Shown here: positions 6,280-14,274 of the stretch, piece after piece
How the letters are laid out: every line of letters starts with the position of its first letter
Numbering within the stretch: the first letter of the stretch is position 1
DNA from: Pseudomonas peli
GTDB taxonomy: Bacteria > Pseudomonadota > Gammaproteobacteria > Pseudomonadales > Pseudomonadaceae
DNA length: 64,000 nt
Direction of reading: 5' to 3'
Assembly (NCBI RefSeq): GCF_900099645.1
Contig: NZ_FMTL01000002.1
Span: 684,334-748,333, forward strand
The notes under the pieces: model-generated
The model's database searches: none
The model's input: only the letters and a program-made list of their open reading frames with translations
What the model was told of the DNA's origin: nothing
Made by a program: the position numbers and the translations under genes

Positions 6280-8361
6280 TTACTGTTTTGCCAGGCGCGT
6301 ATTCAAGCCCAAGTAGTCGAGCAGAATGCGTCCGCTTTCAGCGAGGTAGGCGTCATCTTCCGGCTTGGTTTTCTCATCTTCAACCGGCAGGGCGTCTTCG
6401 TCTTCTTCCTTTAGTTTGTTCAGGAGCGCTTCACCTTTGGCTTTGCGGCGGCTGTTCTCGATGGCGAGCTGCTGGCCTTCGATATCGGCCTGCTGAGCGC
6501 GGCGTTTGCTTTCATTGAGGCTGACGGTGGTTTCTTCCATCAGCTTCTGCGCCAGTTGCAGGCGTTCACGGGCGAAGGTGAAGTCCGGGTTCTGGGCGGT
6601 ACGGCCTTCAAAACGGCTTTGCAGCTCGGCGAGGAACGGCTTGATTGGGTCCAACTCCGGTTTGATCGCCGGCTTGATGCTGTCCCATGGCAGGGCCTCG
6701 GGCAGAGCGCTCTCACCGATTTCCTTGGTGTCCATGATATCCGGGTAGCGAATATCGGGAATCACACCCTGGTGTTGGGTGCTCTGCCCGGATACGCGGT
6801 AGAACTTGGCCAGGGTCAGCTTCAGTTCGCCATGGTTGAGCGGCTGGATGGTTTGCACGGTGCCTTTGCCGAAGGTCTGGCCACCGAGAATCAGTGCGCG
6901 GTGATAGTCCTGCATCGCGCCGGCGAAAATCTCTGAAGCCGAGGCCGACAGGCGATTGACCAGCACGGCCATGGGGCCTTTGTAGTAGATGCCGGTATTT
7001 TCGTCGGCCAGTACGTCAACGCGACCATCGCTGTTGCGTACCAGCACGGTCGGACCCTGGTCGATAAACAGGCCGGTCAGTTCTGTGGCTTCTTGCAGCG
7101 AGCCGCCACCGTTGTTGCGCAGGTCAATCACCACGCCGTCAACTTTTTCCTTCTCCAGTTCGGTGAGCAGGCGTTTGACGTCACGGGTGGTGCTTTTGTA
7201 GTTCGGGTCGCCGGCACGGAAGGCTTTGAAGTCCAGGTAGAACGCCGGTATTTCGATAACCCCGAGCTTGTAGTCGCGGTTATCGTGCTTGAGTTTGAGA
7301 ATGGACTTTTTCGCAGCTTGCTCTTCCAGCTTCACAGCCTCACGGGTAATGGCGACAACCTTGCTGGTTTGATCATTTGGCGCATTGCTCGCTGGAATCA
7401 CCTCCAGGCGCACTTGTGAGCCTTTCGGGCCACGAATCAGCTTGACCACTTCATCCAGACGCCAGCCGATCACGTCGACCATTTCCTTGCTGCCCTGGGC
7501 TACACCGATAATTTTGTCGGCGGGTGCGATCTGCTTGCTCTTTTCTGCCGGGCCAGCCGGTACCAAGCGCACAACCTTGACGTGTTCGTTGTCGCTTTGC
7601 AGTACGGCGCCAATACCTTCGAGCGACAGGCTCATATTGATATCGAAGTTTTCCGCGTTGTCCGGCGACAGATAGGTGGTATGCGGGTCGTAGGACATGG
7701 CAAAGGCGTTGATGTAAGCCTGGAACACGTCTTCACCGCGGGTCTGCTTGAGGCGCGCGAGCTGGTTGTTGTAACGCTTGGTCAGCAGCTCCTGGATCGC
7801 TTTGGGCTCTTTGCCGGCGATTTTCAGGCGTAGGACTTCATCTTTAACGCGCTTGCGCCACAGGTCATCGAGCTCGGCAAGATCTTTGACCCAGGGGGCA
7901 TTCTCGCGGTCAATCAGTAATGTTTCGTCGGTGTTGAAATCGAGCGTGTCGACACCGTTTTCGAGCATATTCAGGGTGAACTGCAGGCGGCTCTGCAAAC
8001 GCTCCAAGTGACGTTTGTAGATGACGAAGCCTGGCTGCAGGTCGCCGTTTTTCAACAAGTCGTCAAATCGCGTGCGCCATTGATCGAACTCGGCGATATC
8101 GGAAGCAGTAAAGTAGCTGCGCGAGGGGTCGAGCATCTTCAGGTAGCCCTGATAGATCTTTTCCGAGCGCTCGTCATTCAGCGGTGGCTTGTTGTAGTGA
8201 TGGCGCTTCAACAACTCCACGACGTTGAGGCTGGCGATAACCTGTTCGCGGTCAGGCTGCAGGTATTCCCAGGAGTCGTCACTGGTGGTTTTCGCCGCGA
8301 GCGGCAGAGCGCTGAGGGCAAACGAAAAGGCGAGGGTGACGCTGAGTAGGGATCGCTTCAT
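6280..8361 (-). CDS. prc: Carboxy-terminal processing protease Prc/AlgO
   Basis: 693 residues from ATG 8361, chosen because MKRSLLSVTLAFSFALSALP is a clean signal peptide; the frame could extend to 8394. The protein is a large Prc/Tsp-type periplasmic S41 protease: N-terminal helical domain, PDZ at about 230-320 (GIGAVLQSDN, IIGVAQGS), and a catalytic core with Ser in RLSASASEIFAGAMQDYHRA and Lys in FGKGTVQTIQPLNHGELKLT. The C-terminal acidic helix (LKEEDEDALPVEDEKTKPED) is typical. In Pseudomonas, AlgO/Prc degrades periplasmic proteins, including truncated MucA, affecting alginate control. No strong ribosome site is visible. A leftward hairpin with a T-run sits in the leader (8437-8462). Confidence 0.93.
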   Translation of the reverse strand: MKRSLLSVTLAFSFALSALPLAAKTTSDDSWEYLQPDREQVIASLNVVELLKRHHYNKPPLNDERSEKIYQGYLKMLDPSRSYFTASDIAEFDQWRTRFDDLLKNGDLQPGFVIYKRHLERLQSRLQFTLNMLENGVDTLDFNTDETLLIDRENAPWVKDLAELDDLWRKRVKDEVLRLKIAGKEPKAIQELLTKRYNNQLARLKQTRGEDVFQAYINAFAMSYDPHTTYLSPDNAENFDINMSLSLEGIGAVLQSDNEHVKVVRLVPAGPAEKSKQIAPADKIIGVAQGSKEMVDVIGWRLDEVVKLIRGPKGSQVRLEVIPASNAPNDQTSKVVAITREAVKLEEQAAKKSILKLKHDNRDYKLGVIEIPAFYLDFKAFRAGDPNYKSTTRDVKRLLTELEKEKVDGVVIDLRNNGGGSLQEATELTGLFIDQGPTVLVRNSDGRVDVLADENTGIYYKGPMAVLVNRLSASASEIFAGAMQDYHRALILGGQTFGKGTVQTIQPLNHGELKLTLAKFYRVSGQSTQHQGVIPDIRYPDIMDTKEIGESALPEALPWDSIKPAIKPELDPIKPFLAELQSRFEGRTAQNPDFTFARERLQLAQKLMEETTVSLNESKRRAQQADIEGQQLAIENSRRKAKGEALLNKLKEEDEDALPVEDEKTKPEDDAYLAESGRILLDYLGLNTRLAKQ

Positions 8362-8436
8362 GCTAATTCGACGTGTGGGCAGTTGATAACGCATATTAGG
8401 CCGTCTTTAAGGGCGCCAGGTTCCATCGGCGCAATG

Positions 8437-8462
8437 CAAAAGCCCGGCGGCAGCGCCGGGCT
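8437..8462 (-). terminator. Leftward terminator-like hairpin in the prc leader
   Basis: A 9-bp perfect stem, AGCCCGGCG (8441-8449) with CGCCGGGCT (8454-8462), loop of four. On the minus strand it is followed by TTTT (8437-8440). It lies 76 bases upstream of the prc start, between divergent genes, so it cannot end any annotated leftward gene and may act as an attenuator for prc. Confidence 0.45.
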
Positions 8463-8488
8463 CGGTTCAAATGCACTATGGAGGCAGC

Positions 8489-9454
8489 GTGAAGGCATTG
8501 CAAGGCGTTGAAGGCCGTGTGGAATGGGCGCAACACCCCACGCCGGCCTGTGATGTAGGGGAAATTCGCATCCGTGTAGCGGCTGCCGGGTTGAATCGTG
8601 CCGACTTGTTACAGCAGGCTGGGCTTTATCCGCCTCCGCCTGGCGCCAGCGAGGTGCTTGGGTTGGAATGCGCCGGTATCGTCAGCGAGGTGGGTGCCGG
8701 TTGCGACTGGAAAGTAGGCGACAGGGTGTGCGCGCTGTTGAGCGGCGGCGGTATGGCCGAAGAGGTCGTGGTTGATGCACGGCACGCCTTGCCGGTGCCC
8801 GAAGGCATGACGCTGGCCGAAGCGGCAGCGTTGCCGGAGGTGTACGCCACAGCCTGGCTCAATCTGTTCCAGCTGGCAGCGTTGAAGCCCGGGCAGAAGG
8901 TGCTACTGCATGCCGGTGCCAGTGGCGTAGGTTCGGCAGCCATTCAATTGTGTAAAGCCTTTGGCAGCCCTTGCTGGGTCAGCGTCGGCTCTGCTGAACG
9001 GCTGACCTACTGTGAAAGCCTGGGCGCTCAGGGCGGGGTACTGCGCGGCGAAGAGCAGCTACAGGCCCTGCGCGATTTTGCTCCGTTCGATGTCATTCTC
9101 GATCCGGTAGGTGGTAGCTACGCCGCGCTTAACCTGGATTTGCTGGCTGTGGATGGCCGCTGGGTAAACATCGGCTTGCTCGGCGGACGCAAGGCTGAGA
9201 TCGATCTGGCGGTGGTATTGGGCAAGCGCATTGCGTTGATCGGCTCGACCCTGCGCAATCGTGATGAGCAATTCAAGGCTGATCAGTTGCGCGATTTGCA
9301 GCAATTTGTCTGGCCGCTTTTCGCCGAAGGGCGCCTTAAGCCGCAACTTCAGCAGGCTTATGCGCTCAAAGATGTCGAGGCCGCCTTTGCTGCGTTGGCG
9401 AGCAATCAGGTCAACGGCAAGCTGGTGCTGGTCATAGACTCAACCTTGGAGTGA
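8489..9454 (+). CDS. Zinc-free quinone oxidoreductase, PIG3 family
   Basis: 321 residues from GTG 8489 (VKALQGVEGRVEW), which has GGAGG four bases upstream and matches the usual family start; an upstream in-frame ATG at 8471 adds six residues. This is a medium-chain dehydrogenase/reductase: GroES-like domain with ECAGIVSEVGAGCDWKVGDR, then a Rossmann domain with LLHAGASGVGSAAIQLCKAF binding NADPH. The structural zinc cysteine cluster of alcohol dehydrogenases is absent, as expected for quinone reductases. It contains PIG3-like segments (YPPPPGASEVLGLECAG, LPEVYATAWLNLF). It diverges from prc. Confidence 0.88.
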   Translation: MKALQGVEGRVEWAQHPTPACDVGEIRIRVAAAGLNRADLLQQAGLYPPPPGASEVLGLECAGIVSEVGAGCDWKVGDRVCALLSGGGMAEEVVVDARHALPVPEGMTLAEAAALPEVYATAWLNLFQLAALKPGQKVLLHAGASGVGSAAIQLCKAFGSPCWVSVGSAERLTYCESLGAQGGVLRGEEQLQALRDFAPFDVILDPVGGSYAALNLDLLAVDGRWVNIGLLGGRKAEIDLAVVLGKRIALIGSTLRNRDEQFKADQLRDLQQFVWPLFAEGRLKPQLQQAYALKDVEAAFAALASNQVNGKLVLVIDSTLE

Positions 9455-9465
9455 AGCCTAGGGTC

Positions 9466-9544
9466 GATTGGCTTAATCAATCGGAATCATGGCGGCAATC
9501 AATAAGCTTTTTTTGCACAAGGCGCTAAGATGCGCCCTGTAAAT
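9466..9544 (+). promoter_or_regulatory. Candidate ahpC promoter with OxyR-like half-sites
   Basis: GATTG (9466-9470) and CAATC (9478-9482) form an inverted repeat separated by 7 bases, the spacing of OxyR half-sites; another CAATC lies at 9496-9500. TTGCAC (9513-9518) and TGTAAA (9538-9543) are a possible -35/-10 pair with a rather long 19-base spacer. The assignment to OxyR rests on what is known of ahpC genes. Confidence 0.35.
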
Positions 9545-9570
9545 TTCTAACCCTCAACAAGGAATCAGAG

Positions 9571-10134
9571 ATGAATCTCATCAACACCCAAGTTCAACCG
9601 TTCAAGGCCAACGCTTTCCACAACGGCAAATTCATCGAAGTGACCGAGCAGTCCCTGAAAGGCCAGTGGTCGGTACTGATCTTCATGCCAGCTGCCTTCA
9701 CCTTCAACTGCCCGACTGAGATCGAAGACGCTGCCAACAATTACGCTGCGTTCCGCGATGCCGGCACTGAAGTTTACATCGTCACCACCGACACCCATTT
9801 CTCCCACAAAGTCTGGCACGAAACTTCGCCAGCTGTAGGCAAGGCTCAGTTCCCGCTGGTTGGTGATCCAACCCACGCTCTGACCCGCGCTTTCGGCGTG
9901 CACATCGAAGAAGAAGGCTTGGCCCTGCGTGGCACCTTCCTGATCAACCCGGAAGGCGTGATCAAGACCGTTGAAATCCACTCCAACGAAATCGCTCGTG
10001 ACGTGTCGGAAACCCTGCGCAAGCTGAAAGCTGCTCAGTACACCGCTGCTCACCCAGGCGAAGTGTGCCCAGCCAAGTGGAAAGAAGGCGAGAAGACTCT
10101 GGCTCCTTCCCTGGACCTGGTTGGCAAGATCTAA
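9571..10134 (+). CDS. ahpC: Alkyl hydroperoxide reductase peroxidase subunit AhpC
   Basis: 187 residues, a typical 2-Cys peroxiredoxin of the AhpC class. The peroxidatic Cys is in FMPAAFTFNCPTEIED (about residue 47) and the resolving Cys in HPGEVCPAKW near the C-terminus. It reduces hydrogen peroxide, organic peroxides and peroxynitrite, and is itself re-reduced by AhpF encoded downstream. AAGGAATCAGAG provides the ribosome site. Codon use is strongly biased to preferred codons, fitting high expression. A terminator follows, so ahpF (151 bases downstream) is probably reached by partial readthrough or its own promoter. Confidence 0.97.
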   Translation: MNLINTQVQPFKANAFHNGKFIEVTEQSLKGQWSVLIFMPAAFTFNCPTEIEDAANNYAAFRDAGTEVYIVTTDTHFSHKVWHETSPAVGKAQFPLVGDPTHALTRAFGVHIEEEGLALRGTFLINPEGVIKTVEIHSNEIARDVSETLRKLKAAQYTAAHPGEVCPAKWKEGEKTLAPSLDLVGKI

Positions 10135-10219
10135 ACTTGCCAATACCCCCCTGGGCTAAGGCTCGGGGCGTGGAGTACTTAGCGCTGTCAGGGTCGCAAC
10201 CCGACCCTAGTGGTGCCCG

Positions 10220-10250
10220 ATGCCCGGGCGCGATCCGCCCGGGCATTTTA
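10220..10250 (+). terminator. Terminator between ahpC and ahpF
   Basis: An 11-bp stem ATGCCCGGGCG (10220-10230) with CGCCCGGGCAT (10236-10246), loop CGATC, then TTTTATT. It would lower ahpF expression relative to ahpC, matching the excess of AhpC over AhpF known in this system. Confidence 0.85.
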
Positions 10251-10285
10251 TTGCCCAGAATTTTTGTCATTGAGGACTATTCGCC

Positions 10286-11839
10286 ATGTTGGACGCTAAC
10301 CTGCAAACCCAGTTGAAGGCCTACCTGGAAAAGGTCACCCTGCCGTTCGAGATCGTCGCGTCCCTCGATGACAGTGCGAAATCTCAGGAACTGCTTGAGC
10401 TGCTGCAAACCATCGTCGGCCTGACCGACAAGATCACCCTGAAGACCGATGGTAGCGACGCCCGTCGTCCGTCGTTCTCGCTGAACCGTCCAGGCGCAAA
10501 CATCGGTCTGACCTTCGCCGGCATTCCCATGGGCCACGAGTTCACCTCGCTGGTACTGGCGCTGCTGCAGGTGGGCGGCCATCCGTCCAAGCTGGATGCC
10601 GAGACCATCGAGCAGATCAAGAGCATCGAAGGTTCGTTCGAGTTCGAGACCTACTACTCGCTGTCCTGCCAGAACTGCCCGGACGTGGTTCAGGCACTGA
10701 ACCTGATGGCGGTGCTCAATCCGAATATCCGCAACGTGTCGATCGACGGTGCGCTGTTTCAGGAGGAGGTCGAGCGTCGTCAGGTGATGGCCGTGCCGAG
10801 CATCTACCTGAACGGCGAAGTGTTCGCTTCCGGTCGCATGGACGTGAAGGAAATCCTCGCCAAGATCGACACTGGCTCCGCCAACCGCGATGCCGAGAAG
10901 ATGAGCGCCAAGGAAGCCTTCGACGTGCTGGTAATCGGTGGTGGCCCAGCCGGTTCTGCAGCAGCTATTTACGCAGCGCGTAAAGGTATTCGCACCGCCC
11001 TTGCAGCCGAGCGTTTCGGCGGTCAGGTGCTCGATACCATGTCGATCGAGAACTTTATCTCGGTGAAGGAAACCGAAGGGCCAAAACTGGTGCGCGCTCT
11101 GGAGGAGCACGTGCGTGAATACGAAGTCGACATCATGAACCTGCAGCGCGCCAGCGCCTTGGTTCCTGCGAGCAGCGAAGGCGGCCTGCATGAGGTGAAG
11201 TTCGACAATGGCGCGAGTCTCAAGGCCAAGACCCTGATTCTCTCCACCGGCGCGCGCTGGCGCGAGATGGGTGTGCCCGGTGAGCAGGAATACAAGGCCA
11301 AGGGTGTGTGCTTCTGCCCGCATTGCGACGGCCCGCTGTTCAAGGGTAAGCGTGTTGCAGTAATTGGCGGTGGTAACTCCGGCGTCGAGGCAGCGATTGA
11401 CCTTGCCGGTATCGTGGCTCACGTGACCCTGCTGGAGTTCGCCGACACCCTGCGTGCAGACGCCGTGCTGCAGAAGAAACTCTACAGCCTGCCCAACGTT
11501 ACTGTGATCAAGAGCGCGCAGACCACCGAAGTCAAAGGCGATGGCCAGAAGGTTAATGCGCTGGTCTATAAGGACCGCACCACCGAAGAGCTGCACAGCG
11601 TCGAGCTGGAAGGCATCTTCGTGCAGATCGGTTTGCTGCCTAACACCGACTGGCTGAAGGGCAGCGTCGAGTTGTCGCGTTTCGGTGAGATCATCGTCGA
11701 CGCTAAGGGTGCTACCAATATCCCGGGTGTATTTGCTGCCGGTGACGTGACGACTGTGCCGTACAAGCAGATCGTCATCGCTGTGGGCGAGGGCGCCAAG
11801 GCCTCCCTGAGTGCCTTCGATCACCTGATCCGTAGCTAA
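10286..11839 (+). CDS. ahpF: Alkyl hydroperoxide reductase flavoprotein AhpF
   Basis: 517 residues. The N-terminal about 200 residues are the double-thioredoxin-fold domain with redox centre [10 protein letters not shown]. The thioredoxin-reductase-like part has FAD motif [20 protein letters not shown], disulfide [11 protein letters not shown] and NADH motif [17 protein letters not shown]. Electrons pass from NADH through FAD and the two disulfides to AhpC. Length and all CXXC pairs match the family. The start at 10286 is preceded by GAGGACTATTCGCC. A terminator follows at 11867. Confidence 0.97.
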   Translation: MLDANLQTQLKAYLEKVTLPFEIVASLDDSAKSQELLELLQTIVGLTDKITLKTDGSDARRPSFSLNRPGANIGLTFAGIPMGHEFTSLVLALLQVGGHPSKLDAETIEQIKSIEGSFEFETYYSLSCQNCPDVVQALNLMAVLNPNIRNVSIDGALFQEEVERRQVMAVPSIYLNGEVFASGRMDVKEILAKIDTGSANRDAEKMSAKEAFDVLVIGGGPAGSAAAIYAARKGIRTALAAERFGGQVLDTMSIENFISVKETEGPKLVRALEEHVREYEVDIMNLQRASALVPASSEGGLHEVKFDNGASLKAKTLILSTGARWREMGVPGEQEYKAKGVCFCPHCDGPLFKGKRVAVIGGGNSGVEAAIDLAGIVAHVTLLEFADTLRADAVLQKKLYSLPNVTVIKSAQTTEVKGDGQKVNALVYKDRTTEELHSVELEGIFVQIGLLPNTDWLKGSVELSRFGEIIVDAKGATNIPGVFAAGDVTTVPYKQIVIAVGEGAKASLSAFDHLIRS

Positions 11840-11866
11840 AAAGCTCGACGATCTACGTCGCACCAG

Positions 11867-11899
11867 AGCGGACAACCTTTGCGGGTTGTCCGCTTTTTT
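11867..11899 (+). terminator. Rho-independent terminator after ahpF
   Basis: A perfect 11-bp stem AGCGGACAACC (11867-11877) with GGTTGTCCGCT (11884-11894), loop of six, followed by a run of Ts (11894-11899). Confidence 0.92.
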
Positions 11900-11984
11900 G
11901 TGCTCTGCCATCAGGCGGTTAGCGGTCTTTTTTCGAGTGTTTTACGTCCCAGGCGTTTGCGGCATGGCTGTCGATAGTTTTTAT

Positions 11985-12023
11985 TATGATCGACATATAG
12001 TATTTATATTATGTGTGTAATAT
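11985..12023. promoter_or_regulatory. Candidate TetR operator upstream of the SDR gene
   Basis: ATATTA (12006-12011) and TAATAT (12018-12023) form a perfect inverted repeat with a 6-base spacer. The overlapping 13-mer TATTTATATTATG (12001-12013) recurs exactly at 14205-14217 upstream of the thioesterase and MFS genes, and a TATGATCGACATA segment (11985-11997) has a close match there too. The likely binder is the TetR protein encoded at 12953. Confidence 0.55.
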
Positions 12024-12083
12024 GAGTTGGCGCACTATACCTCCAGACGCACTACCTACCCCCGCAAAGCCAGGAGACGCACC

Positions 12084-12878
12084 ATGAGCACACATAACGA
12101 GAAAGGCACTGCATTGATCACCGGCGCTTCATCAGGCATTGGTGCCACCTACGCCGAGCGCCTGGCGCAACGCGGTTACGACCTGCTGTTGGTTGCCCGC
12201 GATCTGCCGCGCTTGCAGGCGCTGTCTGCGCGTTTGACCGAGCAGTACGGGGTAAAGATCGAAACGCTGAAGGCCGACCTGACTGACAAGGCTGATCTGC
12301 ATGCCATTACCCAGCGCCTGCGTACCGACAAGGCCATCAGCACGCTGGTCAACAACGCCGGTATGGCCATGAACGGTCAGCTGGCCGAGGCCGATCTCGG
12401 CACCGTGGATCGGATGATTCTGCTCAACGTGGTTTCGCTGACTCACCTGTCCACCGCAGCCGCGGCCAATTTCACCGCCGCCGGGCGTGGAGCAATCATC
12501 AATATCGCCTCGGTGGTGGCTCTGGCTCCGGAAATGTTCAATGCCGTGTACAGCGCCACCAAGGCCTATGTACTGAGCCTGACCCAGACCCTCAACGGTG
12601 AAGTGAAGGCGCAGGGCCTGCAGGTGCAGGCTGTATTGCCCGGTATTACCCGCACCGAGATCTGGGAGCGTAGCGGCATGGATGATTCGGCACTGCCGGC
12701 GAGCATGATCATGGAGGTCGGCGAAATGGTTGATGCGGCGCTGGCCGGTTTCGATCAGGGCGAGCTGATCACCATTCCATCGCTGCCTGATGCGGCTGAC
12801 TGGCAGGCCTTTACCGATGCCCGTAGCAAGCTGGCGCCGAACCTGTCCCACAGCAGCGCCGCTGCACGTTACAAGTAA
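12084..12878 (+). CDS. Short-chain dehydrogenase/reductase
   Basis: 264 residues from ATG 12084, preceded by AGGAGACGCACC; an upstream in-frame start would read through the candidate operator. This is a classical SDR: cofactor motif TGASSGIG near residues 13-20, NNAG in STLVNNAGMAMN, catalytic Ser in NIASVVAL and YxxxK in YSATKAYVLSL. Residues after the first Rossmann strand (VARDLPRLQAL) carry an Arg that suggests NADPH. The substrate is unknown. The gene faces the TetR gene across a two-way terminator and shares operator-like sequence with the other genes of the cluster, so it is probably a target of that repressor. Confidence 0.85.
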   Translation: MSTHNEKGTALITGASSGIGATYAERLAQRGYDLLLVARDLPRLQALSARLTEQYGVKIETLKADLTDKADLHAITQRLRTDKAISTLVNNAGMAMNGQLAEADLGTVDRMILLNVVSLTHLSTAAAANFTAAGRGAIINIASVVALAPEMFNAVYSATKAYVLSLTQTLNGEVKAQGLQVQAVLPGITRTEIWERSGMDDSALPASMIMEVGEMVDAALAGFDQGELITIPSLPDAADWQAFTDARSKLAPNLSHSSAAARYK

Positions 12879-12895
12879 ATCGCTGGCCACAACAC

Positions 12896-12928
12896 AAAAA
12901 GCCCTGGCTGGAGACAGTCAGGGCTTTT
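12896..12928. terminator. Bidirectional terminator between SDR and tetR genes
   Basis: AAAAGCCCTG plus GCTG (12897-12910) pairs with CAGT plus CAGGGCTTTT (12915-12928), loop GAGA, one G-T pair. A-run on the left and T-run on the right allow use in both directions for the converging SDR and tetR genes. Confidence 0.88.
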
Positions 12929-12952
12929 GCTGTGGGCAATGATGTTCTGCAA

Positions 12953-13531
12953 TCAGGTAGTTTGCGCCGCGTCGCCGGTATTCTGTTCGATCAGCAGGCT
13001 GCGGGTGGTTTTCAGCAGCCGGTCAGACAGTTCCGGGTCGCTTACGCTGCGTGACAGCAGCAGGGCGCCGACCATGGCGCTAAGAATCAGCACGCTCTGC
13101 TCATCTGCATTCTCAACGCCAAGGCCGGCTTCGATGGCTTGCAGGCGGTCGCTGATCAGCTCATCGGTCACCGGGCTGGGTGCGCCGCGCTGGCCCAGCT
13201 CGGCTGACATAGTCGGCAGCGGGCAGCCATCGCCCGGGTTGGCACGGTGGGCGGACGACAAGTAACCGCTGATCAGGCGGGTCAGCGGTTTATCGCTGTT
13301 GGCCATCTCGTTGGTGATCGCCGTCAGCTTGTCAGCGCTGTGACGCAGGGCGGTTTCCACCAGTTCATCTTTCGATTTGAAGTGGGCGTAGAAACCGCCA
13401 TGGGTCAGGCCGAGGGTCTTCATCAGCGGCTGCAGGCCGGTGGCGCCAACGCCGTCGCGGCGGAACAGGCGCGCAGCCTCTTCGATGATGCGCTGATGGG
13501 TCTGGGCTTTGTGGTCTTCGGAATATCGCAT
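12953..13531 (-). CDS. TetR/AcrR-family transcriptional repressor
   Basis: 192 residues. The N-terminal helix-turn-helix is clear: HQRIIEEAARLFRRDGVGAT, LQPLMKTLGLTHGGFYAHFK, SKDELVETAL. The C-terminal half is the ligand-binding or dimerisation domain, with PLPTMSAELGQRG typical of the group that pairs with SDR and efflux genes. It lies 39 bases downstream of the thioesterase gene in the same direction, so the two are likely one transcript and the repressor would be autoregulated through the site at 14185-14217. The inducer is unknown. Confidence 0.88.
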   Translation of the reverse strand: MRYSEDHKAQTHQRIIEEAARLFRRDGVGATGLQPLMKTLGLTHGGFYAHFKSKDELVETALRHSADKLTAITNEMANSDKPLTRLISGYLSSAHRANPGDGCPLPTMSAELGQRGAPSPVTDELISDRLQAIEAGLGVENADEQSVLILSAMVGALLLSRSVSDPELSDRLLKTTRSLLIEQNTGDAAQTT

Positions 13532-13570
13532 GGAGTACCTGGCCGCTGGTTTCAGATGTTGCCTGCCATC

Positions 13571-14152
13571 TTACTCGCTTCGCCCCGGTGTTTCAGTGCC
13601 GGGTGTATGCGATGTCCCAGGCATGCTGAGAATCAGGCAGGTGGTTGAGCCGACGGCGTATAGGCGGTCGTCGACATCGTAAATGCGCCCTTCGGCCAGC
13701 GCCGTGGTGCGGCCGATATGGACGATGCGGCCTTCGGCGCGGATCGGCCCGACCTTAGTGCTGAGGGCGCGAATGTAGCTGATGCGCAGATCGGTGGTGG
13801 TGTAACCCTGGCCGCGCTGCAACTGGGTGTGGATGGCGCAGCCCATGCAGGAGTCGAGCAGGGTGGCCGCATAGCCGCCGTGCACGCTGCCCAGCGGGTT
13901 GTAGTGGCGCGCGTCCGGTGTGCCTTGGAAGACAAAGCGCCCGGATGACCATTCCAGCGGAACAAAATCCAGCAGATGGCCGATGGGCGGCGAGGGCAGT
14001 TCACCGCGGCCGATGCCGTCAAAGAACTCCTGCGGCAACAGTTCGCTGACCTGCGCCAGGCTCATGCTGCCGGATGCACCGAGGCTGGCGCGCATGGCCT
14101 GTTCAGCGGCGAGCCATTCGGCCAGTTTTTCTTCGCGTGATGGGATGCTCAT
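13571..14152 (-). CDS. PaaI-type hotdog thioesterase
   Basis: 193 residues. The C-terminal about 130 residues match the PaaI/YbgC-like hotdog fold: PLGSVHGGYAATLLDSCMGC (the HGG motif with nearby Asp), TTTDLRISYIRAL and VHIGRTTALAEGRIYDVDDR. Such proteins hydrolyse acyl- or aryl-CoA thioesters. The N-terminal 50 residues are helical and less conserved. It is the first gene of a leftward pair with tetR and diverges from an MFS exporter, hinting at detoxification of a carboxylic or aromatic compound. The specific CoA substrate cannot be told from sequence. Confidence 0.82.
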   Translation of the reverse strand: MSIPSREEKLAEWLAAEQAMRASLGASGSMSLAQVSELLPQEFFDGIGRGELPSPPIGHLLDFVPLEWSSGRFVFQGTPDARHYNPLGSVHGGYAATLLDSCMGCAIHTQLQRGQGYTTTDLRISYIRALSTKVGPIRAEGRIVHIGRTTALAEGRIYDVDDRLYAVGSTTCLILSMPGTSHTPGTETPGRSE

Positions 14153-14184
14153 GGATCAGGCCTCGTCTGCTGAGGGGGGGGTAA

Positions 14185-14225
14185 AATTATAAGCGTAATT
14201 TAATTATTTATATTATGGTCGAAAT
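14185..14225. promoter_or_regulatory. Second candidate TetR operator (thioesterase/MFS divergent region)
   Basis: AATTA (14185-14189) and TAATT (14196-14200) form an inverted repeat with the same 6-base spacer as the site at 12006-12023. The 13-mer TATTTATATTATG (14205-14217) is identical to 12001-12013, and TATTATGGTCGAAAT (14211-14225) resembles TATTATGATCGACAT upstream of the SDR gene. Confidence 0.55.
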
Positions 14226-14274
14226 GTTATTGTTTGGCGAGCCACGCCAGCCCGTGATCACAGGACCCACGCCC

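Noticed and set aside
10277..11911. Long open frame (544 codons) on the minus strand opposite ahpF
   Set aside because: It mirrors the strongly biased GC-rich codons of ahpF, has no ribosome site and its translation is rich in His, Gln and Leu in the manner of antisense shadows.
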